The translations under genes and the position numbers were made by a program. From Symsagittifera roscoffensis (Eukaryota; Xenacoelomorpha; Acoela; Convolutidae), in assembly GCF_963678635.1 (NCBI RefSeq), contig NC_087067.1, positions 13,710,518 to 13,774,517 of the forward strand: 64,000 bases of DNA, read 5' to 3'. Positions 1 to 10,270 of the stretch are shown here, piece after piece (position 1 is the stretch's first letter; each line of letters opens with the position of its first letter). Under the pieces are notes generated by a model. That model ran no database searches. It was not told where the DNA came from and was given only the letters and a program-made list of their open reading frames with translations.

Positions 1-1
1 G

Positions 2-715
2 TGGAATGGGAGAACAGTTCTCCGTCCCATTGCATATGGCAGTAAAAAGCTGAATGACACTGAAATGAATTATGGTGCGCCAAAGGCAGAAATGTTTGCA
101 GTGGTCACATTCATGGAGAAGTACCGCGCATACTTAGGTAGCGCTCCTTTTAAGCTACGCGTGGAAAATTGACCGTTATCCCGGTTGAAGACGTACTCGA
201 TGGACCAGATTTATATTGGTCGGTGGATAGTCGGGTTAGACGGCTACCACATGATAATCGAGCACAGGATGCGTGACAAACCTCAGAATGCTGACAGCCT
301 CAGTAAGAAGACTGAGTTTTATGAAAGACTAGAACAGAAACAAGCCAATGAGGCGGAAATCAAGGAAGGGTTCTCGTTTCTGAAAAAAAACTTATGAGGC
401 GCTTCCCTTGACGAGATGGTTGGACAAATCTGGACATCCAATTCCGGGACACCCGAGTTACCGGTGGAGCCGGCAGCGAAAATAAAGATCTTATCGAAGA
501 AGGACCATGTGCGTTTGGATCTGTTGCTACGATCGAACTTGGTCCAACATGAACTCTCTCTTATGAGCATAAATAGCCTCTCATTGCTGGACAAAACGGT
601 GCAGGTCAATCTGCAAGTGATACGGATGCTGGGTGAATTGTTGGAGAGAGAAGTGACTAGAGATGGCCCCGAGTGGACAACACCATGGCATCGCTATCAG
701 TCAGTGAGAAAGTAA
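2..715 (+). pseudogene. gypsy pol: RNase H C-terminal half and RH-IN linker (copy A)
   Basis: One frame (codons from base 2) reads through RNase H sequence such as 'RPIAYGSKKLNDTE' and 'YGAPKAEMFAVV', then 'YHMIIEHR' and 'NADSLSKK', the usual end of a Ty3/gypsy RNase H ahead of the integrase linker. It is broken by TGA at 170-172 and TGA at 395-397 and ends at TAA 713-715. RNase H removes the RNA strand during reverse transcription in the cytoplasmic particle. The window edge cuts off the 5' half. Past 715 the similarity continues in another frame for a short way, so a frameshift is likely. The identification as gypsy pol is firm; function is lost. Confidence 0.85.
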
Positions 716-1123
716 AGATTAAGCCATCAAGACGTGAACACAAGGAAATTGAAAGGGATCGTAGGACAATAGTTCAGCAAATAGTATCCTCGATACCCCA
801 TAACATTTTGACAAGTACATCATACAACGAAAAGGACAGGTGAAAGGGACAGAAAGGAAATCCGTCACCTTTGAGGATCAGGATCACAAAGGCGAAGAAG
901 TTGAACAAAACCTGGGGCAAGAAAATTTGTCCGGGGAGAAGGTTGTTGATGGGAACAGGCGAGTTTATCAACAGGACCCGGGACACGAAAGTTTGTTCGG
1001 GAGTCAGGTGTAGAGGAAAATGTTCAAGTTGAGGAACAAGACCTGGAGGATAAAATTTTGTCCGGGGAATTCAGATGGATGAGCAGAGCGCATAAAACTG
1101 ATCCCGAAGAAAAAACATGCTAG

Positions 1124-1663
1124 GTGACAGATTCTTCCGTAGATGACGACTCGAGGAATTCAGGAATTGACACTTACTCAGACAGAAATTCGAGCACAGG
1201 ATCGGAATTGTCAGAGCAAGCGATCCACACGTTGTTAGTGGAGACTCGAGCAAGAGACCTGGACAGAGAAGTATATCAAGACCCTGATAGTAATCGCAAC
1301 CTGGTACCCAGCAAATCAGTGTTTGACAACGCAGCGGATGATCTAGAAGCAATAGCGGTATCGAAACGATCGATGAGTTTTTTGCCGCAGAAAGAAGTAG
1401 TCAGGACTGATCTTCAACCCTTCAGACAAGAGACAGAGCCATTGGCGAAAATTTGGTGTGTGAAGATGGAAGATGACACGCATCAGCCCGATGAAACGAA
1501 TAGTCAAATGAGGGTCATGAAGACGTACTTTAAGGCGAGACACAGACTCACAGACGTACTAAGAGCACAAAGAAATGACCGCATGACGAGTGCCCTGGAG
1601 GAAGACAGTTACGGTATTCTGAGACAGTACTTTATGTTGCAAAATAGGGAAGGTTACATCTGA
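1124..1663 (+). pseudogene. gypsy pol: acidic linker between RNase H and integrase (copy A)
   Basis: An open frame of about 179 codons, rich in Asp, Ser and Glu in its first half ('MTDSSVDDDSRNSG') and ending in a basic segment with 'RLTDVLRAQRND'. It sits between RNase H and the integrase zinc domain, so I read it as the polyprotein linker and not as a separate gene. The first codon is GTG; an in-frame TAG lies just upstream, so the start is arbitrary. The equivalent in copy B (7721-8167) is shorter, because an 8-bp length difference changes the frame near the end. No catalytic motif is visible here. Confidence 0.7.
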
Positions 1664-1677
1664 ACAAGAACGGGATC

Positions 1678-1991
1678 GTGGCTTGTAAGAGAAAAGAAGA
1701 AGACAAAATTCTGTACAAATATAACTTGATAGTGTTGCCGCAACTCTATCAGACAGAACTTTTATTCAGATCACTTGATCAGATGGGCCATCAGGGAACT
1801 GAGAAAGTATACCAGAGGATTCTGAAGCGCTTTGAGTGGCCTGGGATGAAGAAGGCATGAGAGAAGTGGGTATCAGCATGTCTGTCATGCCAACAAGTCA
1901 AGAATCCAAAGAAGCTACGATATACTTTGCAGGCGATCGAGTCATCTGAAATCAACGAGGTGGTGCAGATAGACTACCAGAAAATATGTAT
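1678..1991 (+). pseudogene. gypsy integrase zinc-binding domain, truncated at the copy A/gag junction
   Basis: The frame shows the integrase HHCC zinc-binding pattern: 'MGHQGTEKVYQRIL', 'FEWPGMKKA', a TGA stop at 1858-1860, then 'WVSACLSCQQVKNP' with the CxxC pair. This N-terminal domain stabilises integrase multimers. It runs on to 'NEVVQIDYQKIC', the first catalytic-Asp region of the core, and is cut off at 1991, where the reading frame passes directly into gag sequence. Copy B (8267-8580) has the same stop and continues into the core. Confidence 0.85.
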
Positions 1992-2748
1992 CCAGAAGTG
2001 GATTATGAAGAGACGTCGAGACAGAAAAATAAGACTCGAGCGAGTCTCGACCAGCACCAAGCTACCTGGAACCGATAGGGTGACACCGCCACTTGTTACG
2101 CCTTTAGTGGACAACAGAGCATCAATCGAAGAAGCCTTGATCAACATAGTGGGCAACATAGGAGAACAGAATGAACAGATGTCCTTAAGACCGAGTGAAC
2201 TAAAAAGAGCAGTCCACGTCGATAGAGCAAACCTGCGGGAAGAGATCAACCGCAACAGACAAGAAGTTAGCAGAAGCAAGAAAAGCTTGAAGGAGAGAAT
2301 GGATGAACACTAGGTGAAGAACTTGTCGCGAATGACGAGGGAAGCTGAGCCGAGAGAGTTACGGTTGAGAAATGACATGGAGAAATTGAGAATTCAACAA
2401 GAGCAGACTCTTGGGTCTCTTGACACAAAGAAAGACACAATGATGGAGAGGCGAACTCAGGCTATCAAGGATAGGTTGTATAGGCTACTAGGAAACAGGA
2501 GTGGATCGAAGATTGGGGAAAGAAACTCAGGAGAACCCAGCAGGGAGCCGAGAGTGAACTTCAATGAACAACCCAATAGAAGAATGACATATGGATCCAC
2601 TAGAGGAAGGGGTAGTTCATCCAGCTATGCCACAGAGGACAATAGGCCACATGGCCGAAACATCACAGGAAGTTCAACTGGCAACAGACCGACCTCAAAC
2701 GAACGACCGACGCAGACACACATGCGACTGCGAGATGTGATTACATAA
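1992..2748 (+). pseudogene. gypsy gag, N-terminal charged coiled-coil region
   Basis: The open frame from the chimeric junction has one in-frame TAG at 2311-2313 and ends at 2748. It is dominated by alternating charged residues with many Arg, Glu and Lys ('REEINRNRQEVSRSKK', 'REAEPRELRLRNDMEKL'), which looks like a coiled coil of roughly 90 residues, followed by a Gly/Ser/Arg-rich stretch ('STRGRGSSSSYATED'). This matches the N-terminal part of a long gag polyprotein that assembles the particle. Because the upstream end is a fusion with integrase, the true gag start is not in this copy. Assigned as gag mainly from its position before the capsid-like region. Confidence 0.65.
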
Positions 2749-2867
2749 ACTGGAATCATTCGAATCAAGGAACAAGTCATCCGAGCAATTCAAACAGAAG
2801 GGAAAACGCCGAGCCTCTATCGGGGGGCAATGATGCTCAAGCAGGGCATTCAAGGGACGCAACATCA

Positions 2868-3430
2868 ATGGCCACTGCCTTTGAACATCTGAACAGGTCC
2901 TTGGAATCATTCTTAACGAGGTTATCTAGAACCAGTGAACGCAGTGAAAAGTCCAGAAGGGTTTTGAGGAAACCAAGATGCTATAAAGACGAATCTGATG
3001 GCTGTTTTGATACCTGGATAGAGGTAATGAAACTGCATTTTGAAGAGGAGGACCTGACAGAAAGACAAGATTGCAGTGCGCTCACCAGTAACCTGGAAGG
3101 GACAGCCCTAAACTGCGTGATGGCCAAAAAACACTACCAGCGGGACACTGCTGAGAAAATCTTTGAAATCTTGTTAAATCGATTTGGCTCAGGGGTGCAA
3201 GGACACCAAGCGATGATGCGTTTCGAGCAACGGGGGCAACGTGAAGACTAGACGATAGACAAGTTTCTAGACAATTTGGAGATGCTTAGAAGGCGTAGCC
3301 AACCAGATGAGTCAAACAGGAGGATGAAGCTGACAGTAGCCTCCAATTCATTGATGGTGTGAAGAATGATGAGCTTCGAACGATGTTAGCGCTACATTAC
3401 AACCAATGCGCCAACACCAGAGGAGTTGAG
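2868..3430 (+). pseudogene. gypsy gag, capsid-like domain
   Basis: Contains 'FDTWIEVMKLHF' followed by 'LTSNLEGTALNCVM' and 'FEILLNRFGSG', the helix order seen in the capsid region of Ty3/gypsy gag (tryptophan helix, then the region ahead of the dimerisation helices). The ATG-led frame stops at TAG 3249-3251, but gag-like sequence continues in the same frame ('TIDKFLDNLEMLRRRSQ') before frameshifting. This domain forms the intracellular particle shell. The frame differs from both the upstream (1992-2748) and downstream (3569-3913) gag pieces, so at least two frameshifts break gag. Confidence 0.75.
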
Positions 3431-3568
3431 ATTCAAGTCAAAAGAATAACTTTTACTGAAGCCTCCATCGAGATCTGGATTTTACAAAAACAATTATGGC
3501 AATTTTGACAATGGACCAGCAAACCAAGGTAACAACTGGTACAAAACAAGGGACGATATGGACAAGAG

Positions 3569-3913
3569 ATGCTCTTGTGCAAATTGCAGTTCGACGGACC
3601 ATCATGTGTCAGCATGCCCAACCTGCAAACAGGGCATGAAAGCGAGGATGAAGATGCATTAGAGGTCGATCATGAAGATTTCATGAGGGGAGTGATTGCG
3701 AAATTAGGCTCAAGGTGTTTCTTTTGTAACTTGGAAGGTCATTTTAAATCGGATTGTCCACAATTTTGGGATGGTTTGGCAGACATCAAACATCCAAGGC
3801 ATGAGGAAATTTTATCGGGTGTGAAAGCCAGCAAGGCTCGCCTGTTGAGTGAAGCGGAGGCACGCAGAAAGGAGAAACCGCAAGAGCTGGCAACAAAGAA
3901 AAGCAGGCAGTAA
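3569..3913 (+). pseudogene. gypsy gag nucleocapsid with CCHC zinc knuckle
   Basis: A single CCHC knuckle is visible: 'CFFCNLEGHFKSDCPQFW' fits C-x2-C-x4-H-x4-C, the RNA-binding motif of retrotransposon nucleocapsid. An aromatic/Trp follows directly, as is common in this group. The rest is basic and alpha-helical in character ('EAEARRKEKPQE'). The frame closes at a TAA just before the protease module, which lies in another frame. The zinc knuckle packages element RNA. The knuckle residues are intact, unlike the catalytic residues further on. Confidence 0.85.
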
Positions 3914-3939
3914 CTGAAGAGATACGTGAACCGGAATCG

Positions 3940-4968
3940 GTGACTGGGGCAAACAACTGCAAGATCGACTATAGGGCAGCCGCGAGAGATGCTTTAAACA
4001 GAGTCCATCAGGAGTTGGTGACGAATGAGATCGATCAAAAGGTGAAGCTCGAACTAGAGAATGAGAAAATTCAGGAAAGGCTGTTCGCCTTCGAGGCATC
4101 AGAAGTCGAAGAAACGAAATCAGCAAGCAGTTTGAGCATGAAACTTAACGTGATCTTTGGGCAGACGTTCGGCATGGTGCCACAAAGAAGCAGAATACAG
4201 TCAATAATTCCAGTTGCGGGACATCAGGTGATCAAAAACCTAAGTGAACCCTCAGAGTTCACAATGATGCATTTGGATACATATGCAGTTTATCTGAGAC
4301 AGGTAGAGCCACGCACTGAGTCGAAGGCTGTGCGAGCGTTGTTGACAACGGGTGGCCCTCGGACAGAGAAACTCCATGGGCACTATCTGGAAGTCCATGG
4401 ACCGTATCAGATGATTTTGAACGTTGACGGAACCAGTATCTATACTAGGACCTACGTCAAAACCGATAGTGACCAAATGGAACAGATCTATTTGGGTCAG
4501 GAAGAACTCAAGGTCCGTAGAATTGGCCATGATACCATGATGGAGCAAGATGCAGTACACATAGGGTACGAGGCAGATGTGACTTCACATCTGCTAGACA
4601 CCAAGGGGAAGAAAATTGGAGTAATAGGACTACTGGATATAGGAGGAGTGGTAAGCGTGATGCCAATAAAGACTTGGGAAAGAATCGGCTTCAAGAGGTA
4701 AGATCTAATTCCAACGAACCTCAGATTGGCGGCCGCCAACCGCGGAGTAATCTACCTGGCAGGAAGGCTACCAATAACGGTCCTTCACATGGGAGGACGC
4801 GATCTTTGGATGAGCTTCCTGGTGGTTGAGAACTTAGACGACTCAGACCAATTCTTCTTGGGCCGCGATTTTGTCCGGATTTTTGATGTGATGATTGACT
4901 TGAACAACGCCCTAATAAGGATTAGAAATCCGGACATGGATGTATTAAGAGACCAATTAATGGAATAA
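3940..4968 (+). pseudogene. gypsy aspartic protease (retropepsin-like) with altered DIG triad
   Basis: One frame with a single TAA at 4699-4701. The centre carries a retropepsin active-site loop, 'GLLDIGGVVSVMP', where DTG or DSG is expected; the codons 4636-4644 read Asp-Ile-Gly. The C-terminal half keeps the second conserved element 'FFLGRDFVRIFDV', the fold's hydrophobic-hydrophobic-Gly region. About 200 residues of lower-complexity sequence precede the fold. Retropepsins cut the gag-pol polyprotein as homodimers, and the middle triad residue is needed to hold the catalytic water network, so this copy should be inactive. A C-to-T change of an ACA codon would explain Ile. Confidence 0.8.
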
Positions 4969-5051
4969 TAACAGATGAAAACAAGGTACCAATTTTTTTA
5001 AATAGAAAGGTAGAAATACAGCCGGGTCCAGCTGTAATAGCAATTTTTAGG

Positions 5052-5285
5052 ATGAGAAATTTAAATTTGTTAAGTGATGGTAAACAGGTTTGTCTGGTAC
5101 CCAACCCAAATAGTCAAAGCTCGGTGATTTTAGGTCGGAGCTTTTCAATAACACGGAACCGGCTGTGTTCCTGTGTGATGTTGAACACACTGGACATCAC
5201 GGTTTTGATCCAGAGAGGAAAGAAACTTGGTTACGCTTCGCCGATGAAGACCGACTATGAGGAGACACAAAACTTGAAGCGATAA
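5052..5285 (+). pseudogene. gypsy pol linker between protease and RT
   Basis: A 77-codon open frame with a recognisable strand-like segment 'SSVILGRSFSITRN' followed by 'IQRGKKLGYASPM'. It lies between protease and RT and is most simply the polyprotein spacer that precedes the RT fingers. It is bounded by stops and by an AT-rich stretch with several stops (4969-5050), so the polyprotein frame is lost on both sides. No separate function can be assigned. Confidence 0.6.
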
Positions 5286-5480
5286 AACGTGAAAGACTGC
5301 CCGAATTATGCTGATAAAGATACAATTTTAAAGAGAATTGACGAATTTAAATCTATTAATTAACTATTTTCAAGGAAATCTGAAACGGATGACGGCAGGT
5401 CGAGCTGCTCCGATTTTCCGGAACACTCCTCGTCATATGAACTAGAATCCGACAAAACGGTTTTCCTGGAGATAGAACAC

Positions 5481-6388
5481 TTGAGAGGGAGAATAGGTGA
5501 GGGAGATTTTGAATCATTAAGGGTGGTTTTGAACCGGAATGCGGACGTATTTTCAAAACATAAGGCGGATATCGGTTGTTGCAACTTCGTCGAACACGAA
5601 ATAGAATTAGATGAAGGCGCCATTCCTCATAGGGAAGGCGCGAGGCGAATGACGCCTCATCATAAATCGGAAGCGTGCAGAGCGGAAATAAAAACGTTGC
5701 GCGAATACGACATGATAGAACTCTCGAAATCGTCTTGGGCTTGCGAGGTAGTCATGGCCAAGAAGAAAGGGGGCAGCTTAGGTTCTGTTGCGACTTTCGT
5801 TACCTGAACGCAGTGACATTAAAAAAAATGCGTACCCGATAACGCGAATAGACGAGAGCCTCTCGAAACTCGGTGACGCCAAGTTCTTCACCACATTGGA
5901 CTTGGGTTCTGCCTTCTAGCAGGTCCCTCTGCGGAAGAAGGACAGAGAAAAGACCGTGTTCGCATGTGAATTGGGGTTAAACCAATGGAAGAGGCTGCCC
6001 TTTGGCTTGTGCAACGCCACAGCCGCTTTTCAACGCCACAGCCGCCATGGCTCAGGCTTTGACCAGAGTGACGAAGAAGAAAGGGAACTTTGTGATGTGT
6101 TACGTGGATGACGTGGTCATAGCAACACCCACGTTGGAAGACCACATTGATCGGCTCGGTGAGGTCTTTGGTTGTATGAAAAGAGCAGGCTTGAAATGCA
6201 AACCATCGAAATGTGAAATCCTTAGGGATTCAATCAAGTATCTGGGAAGAATGGTGGACAGGCATGGCGTAAGGCCGGACCCGGAAGCAGCGGAGGCTGT
6301 GTTGACATGGAAGGCTCCCAGAATGGACACACAAATCATGAGCTTCCTAGGGTTTGCCAATTATTACCGTGAAGTCATAAAAAGATAA
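5481..6388 (+). pseudogene. gypsy reverse transcriptase (catalytic YVDD retained)
   Basis: The RT domain is spread over three frames: fingers with 'NRNADVFSKHKADIG' and 'YDMIELSKSSWACEVV' (5481-5807), palm motif A 'FTTLDLGSAF' ended by TAG at 5917-5919, then motif B sequence and the catalytic box 'MCYVDDVVIATP' (YVDD at 6101-6112), followed by 'LGFANYYREVIKR' of the thumb/connection. Two lesions are easy to see: the TAG just after motif A and a 19-bp tandem duplication (6012-6045) that shifts the frame. RT copies the element RNA into cDNA inside particles. The active-site aspartates survive although the ORF does not. Confidence 0.92.
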
Positions 6389-7312
6389 GCAGACAAGGTG
6401 TACCCCATGCAGAAGCTGATGCGCAACAAAAGGAAAAAGTTCGAATGGAGCGAAGAAGCTCAAGCTGTCGTCGAGAACATAAAGAGGGAACTGTGCGAAG
6501 CGCCAGTGCTAGGCATGCATACAGAGAAGGGCATGTAAGTCCTTGACACAAATGCATCAGTAGTAGCCATCTCAGGAATATTACATCAGGAGCAGGAGTG
6601 GAATGGGAGAACAGTTCTCCGTCCCATTGCATATGGCAGTAAAAAGCTGAATGACACTGAAATGAATTATGGTGCGCCAAAGGCAGAAATGTTTGCAGTG
6701 GTCACATTCATGGAGAAGTACCGCGCATACTTAGGTAGCGCTCCTTTTAAGCTACGCGTGGAAAATTGACCGTTATCCCGGTTGAAGACGTACTCGATGG
6801 ACCAGATTTATATTGGTCGGTGGATAGTCGGGTTAGACGGCTACCACATGATAATCGAGCACAGGATGCGTGACAAACCTCAGAATGCTGACAGCCTCAG
6901 TAAGAAGACTGAGTTTTATGAAAGACTAGAACAGAAACAAGCCAATGAGGCGGAAATCAAGGAAGGGTTCTCGTTTCTGAAAAAAAACTTATGAGGCGCT
7001 TCCCTTGACGAGATGGTTGGACAAATCTGGACATCCAATTCCGGGACACCCGAGTTACCGGTGGAGCCGGCAGCGAAAATAAAGATCTTATCGAAGAAGG
7101 ACCATGTGCGTTTGGATCTGTTGCTACGATCGAACTTGGTCCAACAGGAACTCTCTCTTATGAGCATAAATAGCCTCTCATTGCTGGACAAAACGGTGCA
7201 GGTCAATCTGCAAGTGATACGGATGCTGGGTGAATTGTTGGAGAGAGAAGTGACTAGAGATGGCCCCGAGTGGACAACACCATGGCATCGCTATCAGTCA
7301 GTGAGAAAGTAA
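6389..7312 (+). pseudogene. gypsy RNase H and linker (copy B), first catalytic Asp changed to Asn
   Basis: Continuing in the frame of the RT thumb, the sequence crosses TAA 6386-6388, TAA 6536-6538, TGA 6767-6769 and TGA 6992-6994. The first RNase H strand reads 'VLDTNASVVAISGIL'; the family consensus at this point is TDAS, so codon 6551-6553 (AAT) replaces the first metal-binding Asp. From 6598 the sequence is the near-identical partner of 1-715. RNase H degrades the template RNA during minus-strand synthesis; loss of a metal ligand normally abolishes activity. Confidence 0.85.
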
Positions 7313-7720
7313 AGATTAAGCCATCAAGACGTGAACACAAGGAAATTGAAAGGGATCGTAGGACAATAGTTCAGCAAATAGTATCCTCGATACCCCATAA
7401 CATTTTGACAAGTACATCATACAACGAAAAGGACAGGTGAAAGGGACAGAAAGGAAATCCGTCACCTTTGAGGATCAGGATCACAAAGGCGAAGAAGTTG
7501 AACAAAACCTGGGGCAAGAAAATTTGTCCGGGGAGAAGGTTGTTGATGGGAACAGGCGAGTTTATCAACAAGACCCGGGACACGAAAGTTTGTTCGGGAG
7601 TCAGGTGTAGAGGAAAATGTTCAAGTTGAGGAACAAGACCTGGAGGATAAAATTTTGTCCGGGGAATTCAGATGGATGAGCAGAGCGCATAAAACTGATC
7701 CCGAAGAAAAAACATGCTAG

Positions 7721-8167
7721 GTGACAGATTCTTCCGTAGATGACGACTCGAGGAATTCAGGAATTGACACTTACTCAGACAGAAATTCGAGCACAGGATC
7801 GGAATTGTCAGAGCAAGCGATCCACACGTTGTTAGTGGAGACTCGAGCAAGAGACCTGGACAGAGAAGTATATCAAGACCCTGATAGTAATCGCAACCTG
7901 GTACCCAGCAAATCAGTGTTTGACAACGCAGCGGATGATCTAGAAGCAATAGCGGTATCGAAACGATCGATGAGTTTTTTGCCGCAGAAAGAAGTAGTCA
8001 GGACTGATCTTCAACCCTTCAGACAAGAGACAGAGCCATTGGCGAAAATTTGGTGTGTGAAGATGGAAGATGACACGCATCAGCCCGATGAAACGAATAG
8101 TCAAATGAGGGTCATGAAGACGTACTTTAAGGCGAGACACAGACGTACTAAGAGCACAAAGAAATGA
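7721..8167 (+). pseudogene. gypsy RH-IN acidic linker (copy B)
   Basis: Partner of 1124-1663. The two copies are nearly identical until the basic end, where copy B has 8 bp fewer ('cacagacgtact' against a longer stretch in copy A). That length difference changes the frame and shortens this ORF to 148 codons. The first codon is GTG after an in-frame TAG, so the start is arbitrary. No enzyme motif is visible; it is read as a polyprotein spacer. Confidence 0.65.
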
Positions 8168-8266
8168 CCGCATGACGAGTGCCCTGGAGGAAGACAGTTA
8201 CGGTATTCTGAGACAGTACTTTATGTTGCAAAATAGGGAAGGTTACATCTGAACAAGAACGGGATC

Positions 8267-9171
8267 GTGGCTTGTAAGAGAAAAGAAGAAGACAAAATTC
8301 TGTACAAATATAACTTGATAGTGTTGCCGCAACTCTATCAGACAGAACTTTTATTCAGATCACTTGATCAGATGGGCCATCAGGGAACTGAGAAAGTATA
8401 CCAGAGGATTCTGAAGCGCTTTGAGTGGCCTGGGATGAAGAAAGCATGAGAGAAGTGGGTATCAGCATGTCTGTCATGCCAACAAGTCAAGAATCCAAAG
8501 AAGCTACGATATACTTTGCAGGCGATCGAGTCATCTGAAATCAACGAGGTGGTGCAGATTGACTACCAGAAAATATGTATGACAGACAGTGGCTATAATC
8601 AGGTCTTGGTCATGATAGACCACTTCACATAACTGCCTCAGCAGAAGAGACGTGCGATCATCTAATCAATACGTGAATAACGAGACATGGTTGTCCGATG
8701 ACGTTTCAATCGAATAACGGAACAGCTTTCGTGGGAGAACTTACGAAAGAGCTCATGAGACGATCACAGGTGGCTCATACTCACTACACGACATACCAAC
8801 CCCAGACGAATGGCTTAGTGGAGAGGCCAAAATGGACGTTGGTGTCGATGCTGAGGGTATATTGTTCCAGGTACATGACCGATTGTGACCAATACTTTCC
8901 ACAGGTAATGGGAGCTTACAACAGCACGCAACACTCCACCAACAGAGTTAGTTCACACATGATGTTAACGGGACACGAGAAGTCTTTGCCCTTGGCTTTC
9001 TTTTACCCAGAGCATGAGGGGAAGAAAACATCAAAAAAGGTCTACGTAAGGGATGTGATTAGACGTCAACAAGGACTAAACGACTTGTGTAGACGGAACA
9101 CTCAGCAAGCACAGAGACGGCAGAGGAAAAGGTTCGATAAAAAAGCAGCTGGTGCAACGCTTGCACGGTAG
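8267..9171 (+). pseudogene. gypsy integrase zinc domain and catalytic core (D-N-E)
   Basis: The zinc domain (8267-8520) has HHCC residues and a TGA at 8447-8449. The first core Asp region is 'NEVVQIDYQKICMTD', then 'QVLVMIDHFT' is followed by TAA and a stretch that is shortened and out of frame (about 8630-8697). The second core block, in the frame starting at 8698, reads 'MTFQSNNGTAFVGELT': the consensus is SDNG, so the second catalytic Asp is Asn (codon 8713-8715). The third block 'QTNGLVERPKWTL' keeps its Glu. Integrase inserts element cDNA into host DNA; this copy cannot be active. Sequence then runs to 'RQRKRFDKKAAG' before a stop. Confidence 0.9.
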
Positions 9172-9620
9172 GAGACTACGTATGGGTATTTCAAAATAAT
9201 ACACCACCGAAAGGAGCGAAAAAGCTCCCAAAAAAATGGAGGGCACCCTTCATAATTACGGAAGTGCACCAGGAAGGACGTTTTTACAGACTGAGTACCA
9301 GCCGAGCCGCTCACTACGAAAATATTAAGCCAGACAACCCATCTACGGAAGACTGGTGTACACCTGCAGACATGGAAGAGGGGGTATATCTGATGATGGA
9401 CCCTGCCTGCGAGCTCAATGAGAAGGGCACCAGGGGAAAGAATGATGGGAATGAGGTCGTAGAGGAAGGATCAAGTCCACCACTGGATCTGGATCCCAAT
9501 GAGGTGATTGAAGCAGATGAAGAAACCTTGCCCTATGGAGGAGAGGACTGGCAACCAGGTGGAGTTCCCCAAGAATTTGGAACCAGACCTTCCGTTTACG
9601 ATACAGACACGACAGAGTGA
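9168..9620 (+). pseudogene. gypsy integrase C-terminal SH3/GPY-like domain and acidic tail
   Basis: In a new frame from 9168 the sequence reads 'GDYVWVFQNN', 'KKLPKKWRAPFIITEVH' and 'RFYRLSTSRAAHYENIKP', the strand order of the small DNA-binding barrel at the end of Ty3/gypsy integrases. The TAG at 9169-9171 in the upstream frame marks a one-step frameshift between core and C-terminal domain. After residue 60 or so the protein becomes acidic ('EEGVYLMMDPACELNE'). There is no chromodomain signature and no transmembrane or signal segment that would point to an envelope. Confidence 0.8.
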
Positions 9621-10110
9621 TAGGACAAGAATCACGAAGAAAAACAATCCTTACGGAGATGACTTCGTAGTGGACAGAGTAGATCTGAGGAAGAAAGTGG
9701 AAAAATTGGTGGGCCTGGAAGAAATAACCGTGTCACAACACATCGACATAGTCGATGACCACGACGAGGAATGGATCGAACACCGGTCTAAACCAGAGGT
9801 AGAATTCGACGACGAGCAACAGCAATATTACTAACACGACTTGACAAATCTGCGTGTCTTGGAATGGCTGAACGAAGTCACGTCGGACCTAAAGGAGATC
9901 AGTGTCACGATTCGAGATGAAGACCGTGAGAGCATCAAATACATAAAAACCGAAAGGGATGATCCTTTCTGGGCTGCCTGGGAAGGGCAATTACTCATTC
10001 TTGCATCCAGCCTCGATTTGATATCCGGTATGCGATCGACGGTGACGTCGATGGATGTTTTTGTCCGGGGAGTGGGGGTAGGACTTAGCCATATTGAAAA
10101 ATTAATTTAA
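9508..10110 (+). pseudogene. acidic extension downstream of gypsy integrase
   Basis: One frame with a single TAA at 9832-9834. It is strongly acidic ('DDHDEEWIEHRSKPEVEF', 'DLKEISVTIRDEDRES') and overlaps the end of the previous frame, which suggests that a single ORF once ran from integrase into this segment. The family is not recognised. It lies between integrase and the macro-like ORF and probably formed the connecting part of the same polyprotein. No hydrophobic helix is present, so an envelope role is unlikely. Confidence 0.5.
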
Positions 10111-10270
10111 AAAAATTAAGAATAGCAAGAGAGACAGGTGATCTAGAGGACCCTAAGAAACCGGACATAGGGAGAGTAGTTGAGTCATATTTTAACTTGC
10201 CAAATGAGTACTCAAGTAGCATAACATTGACAGATACCGATTTTATACTTAAAAATAGAACAAGTGGGAC

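Larger units (their letters stand above)
1..1991 (+). mobile_element. Ty3/gypsy retrotransposon, partial copy A (RNase H to integrase zinc domain)
   Basis: The window opens inside a Ty3/gypsy pol region. The segment runs from RNase H through the RH-IN linker to the integrase zinc-binding domain and stops abruptly at 1991, where it is joined to gag sequence. It recurs at 6598-8580 with only a few substitutions and one 8-bp length difference near 1548, where copy A is longer. No LTR, primer-binding site or polypurine tract is visible at the junction. The same in-frame stops (170-172, 395-397) occur in both copies, so the two copies descend from an already damaged element. Confidence 0.9.

Noticed and set aside
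9508-10110. Envelope gene after gypsy integrase
   Set aside because: The segment is acidic and hydrophilic, with no signal peptide, furin-like site or transmembrane helix.
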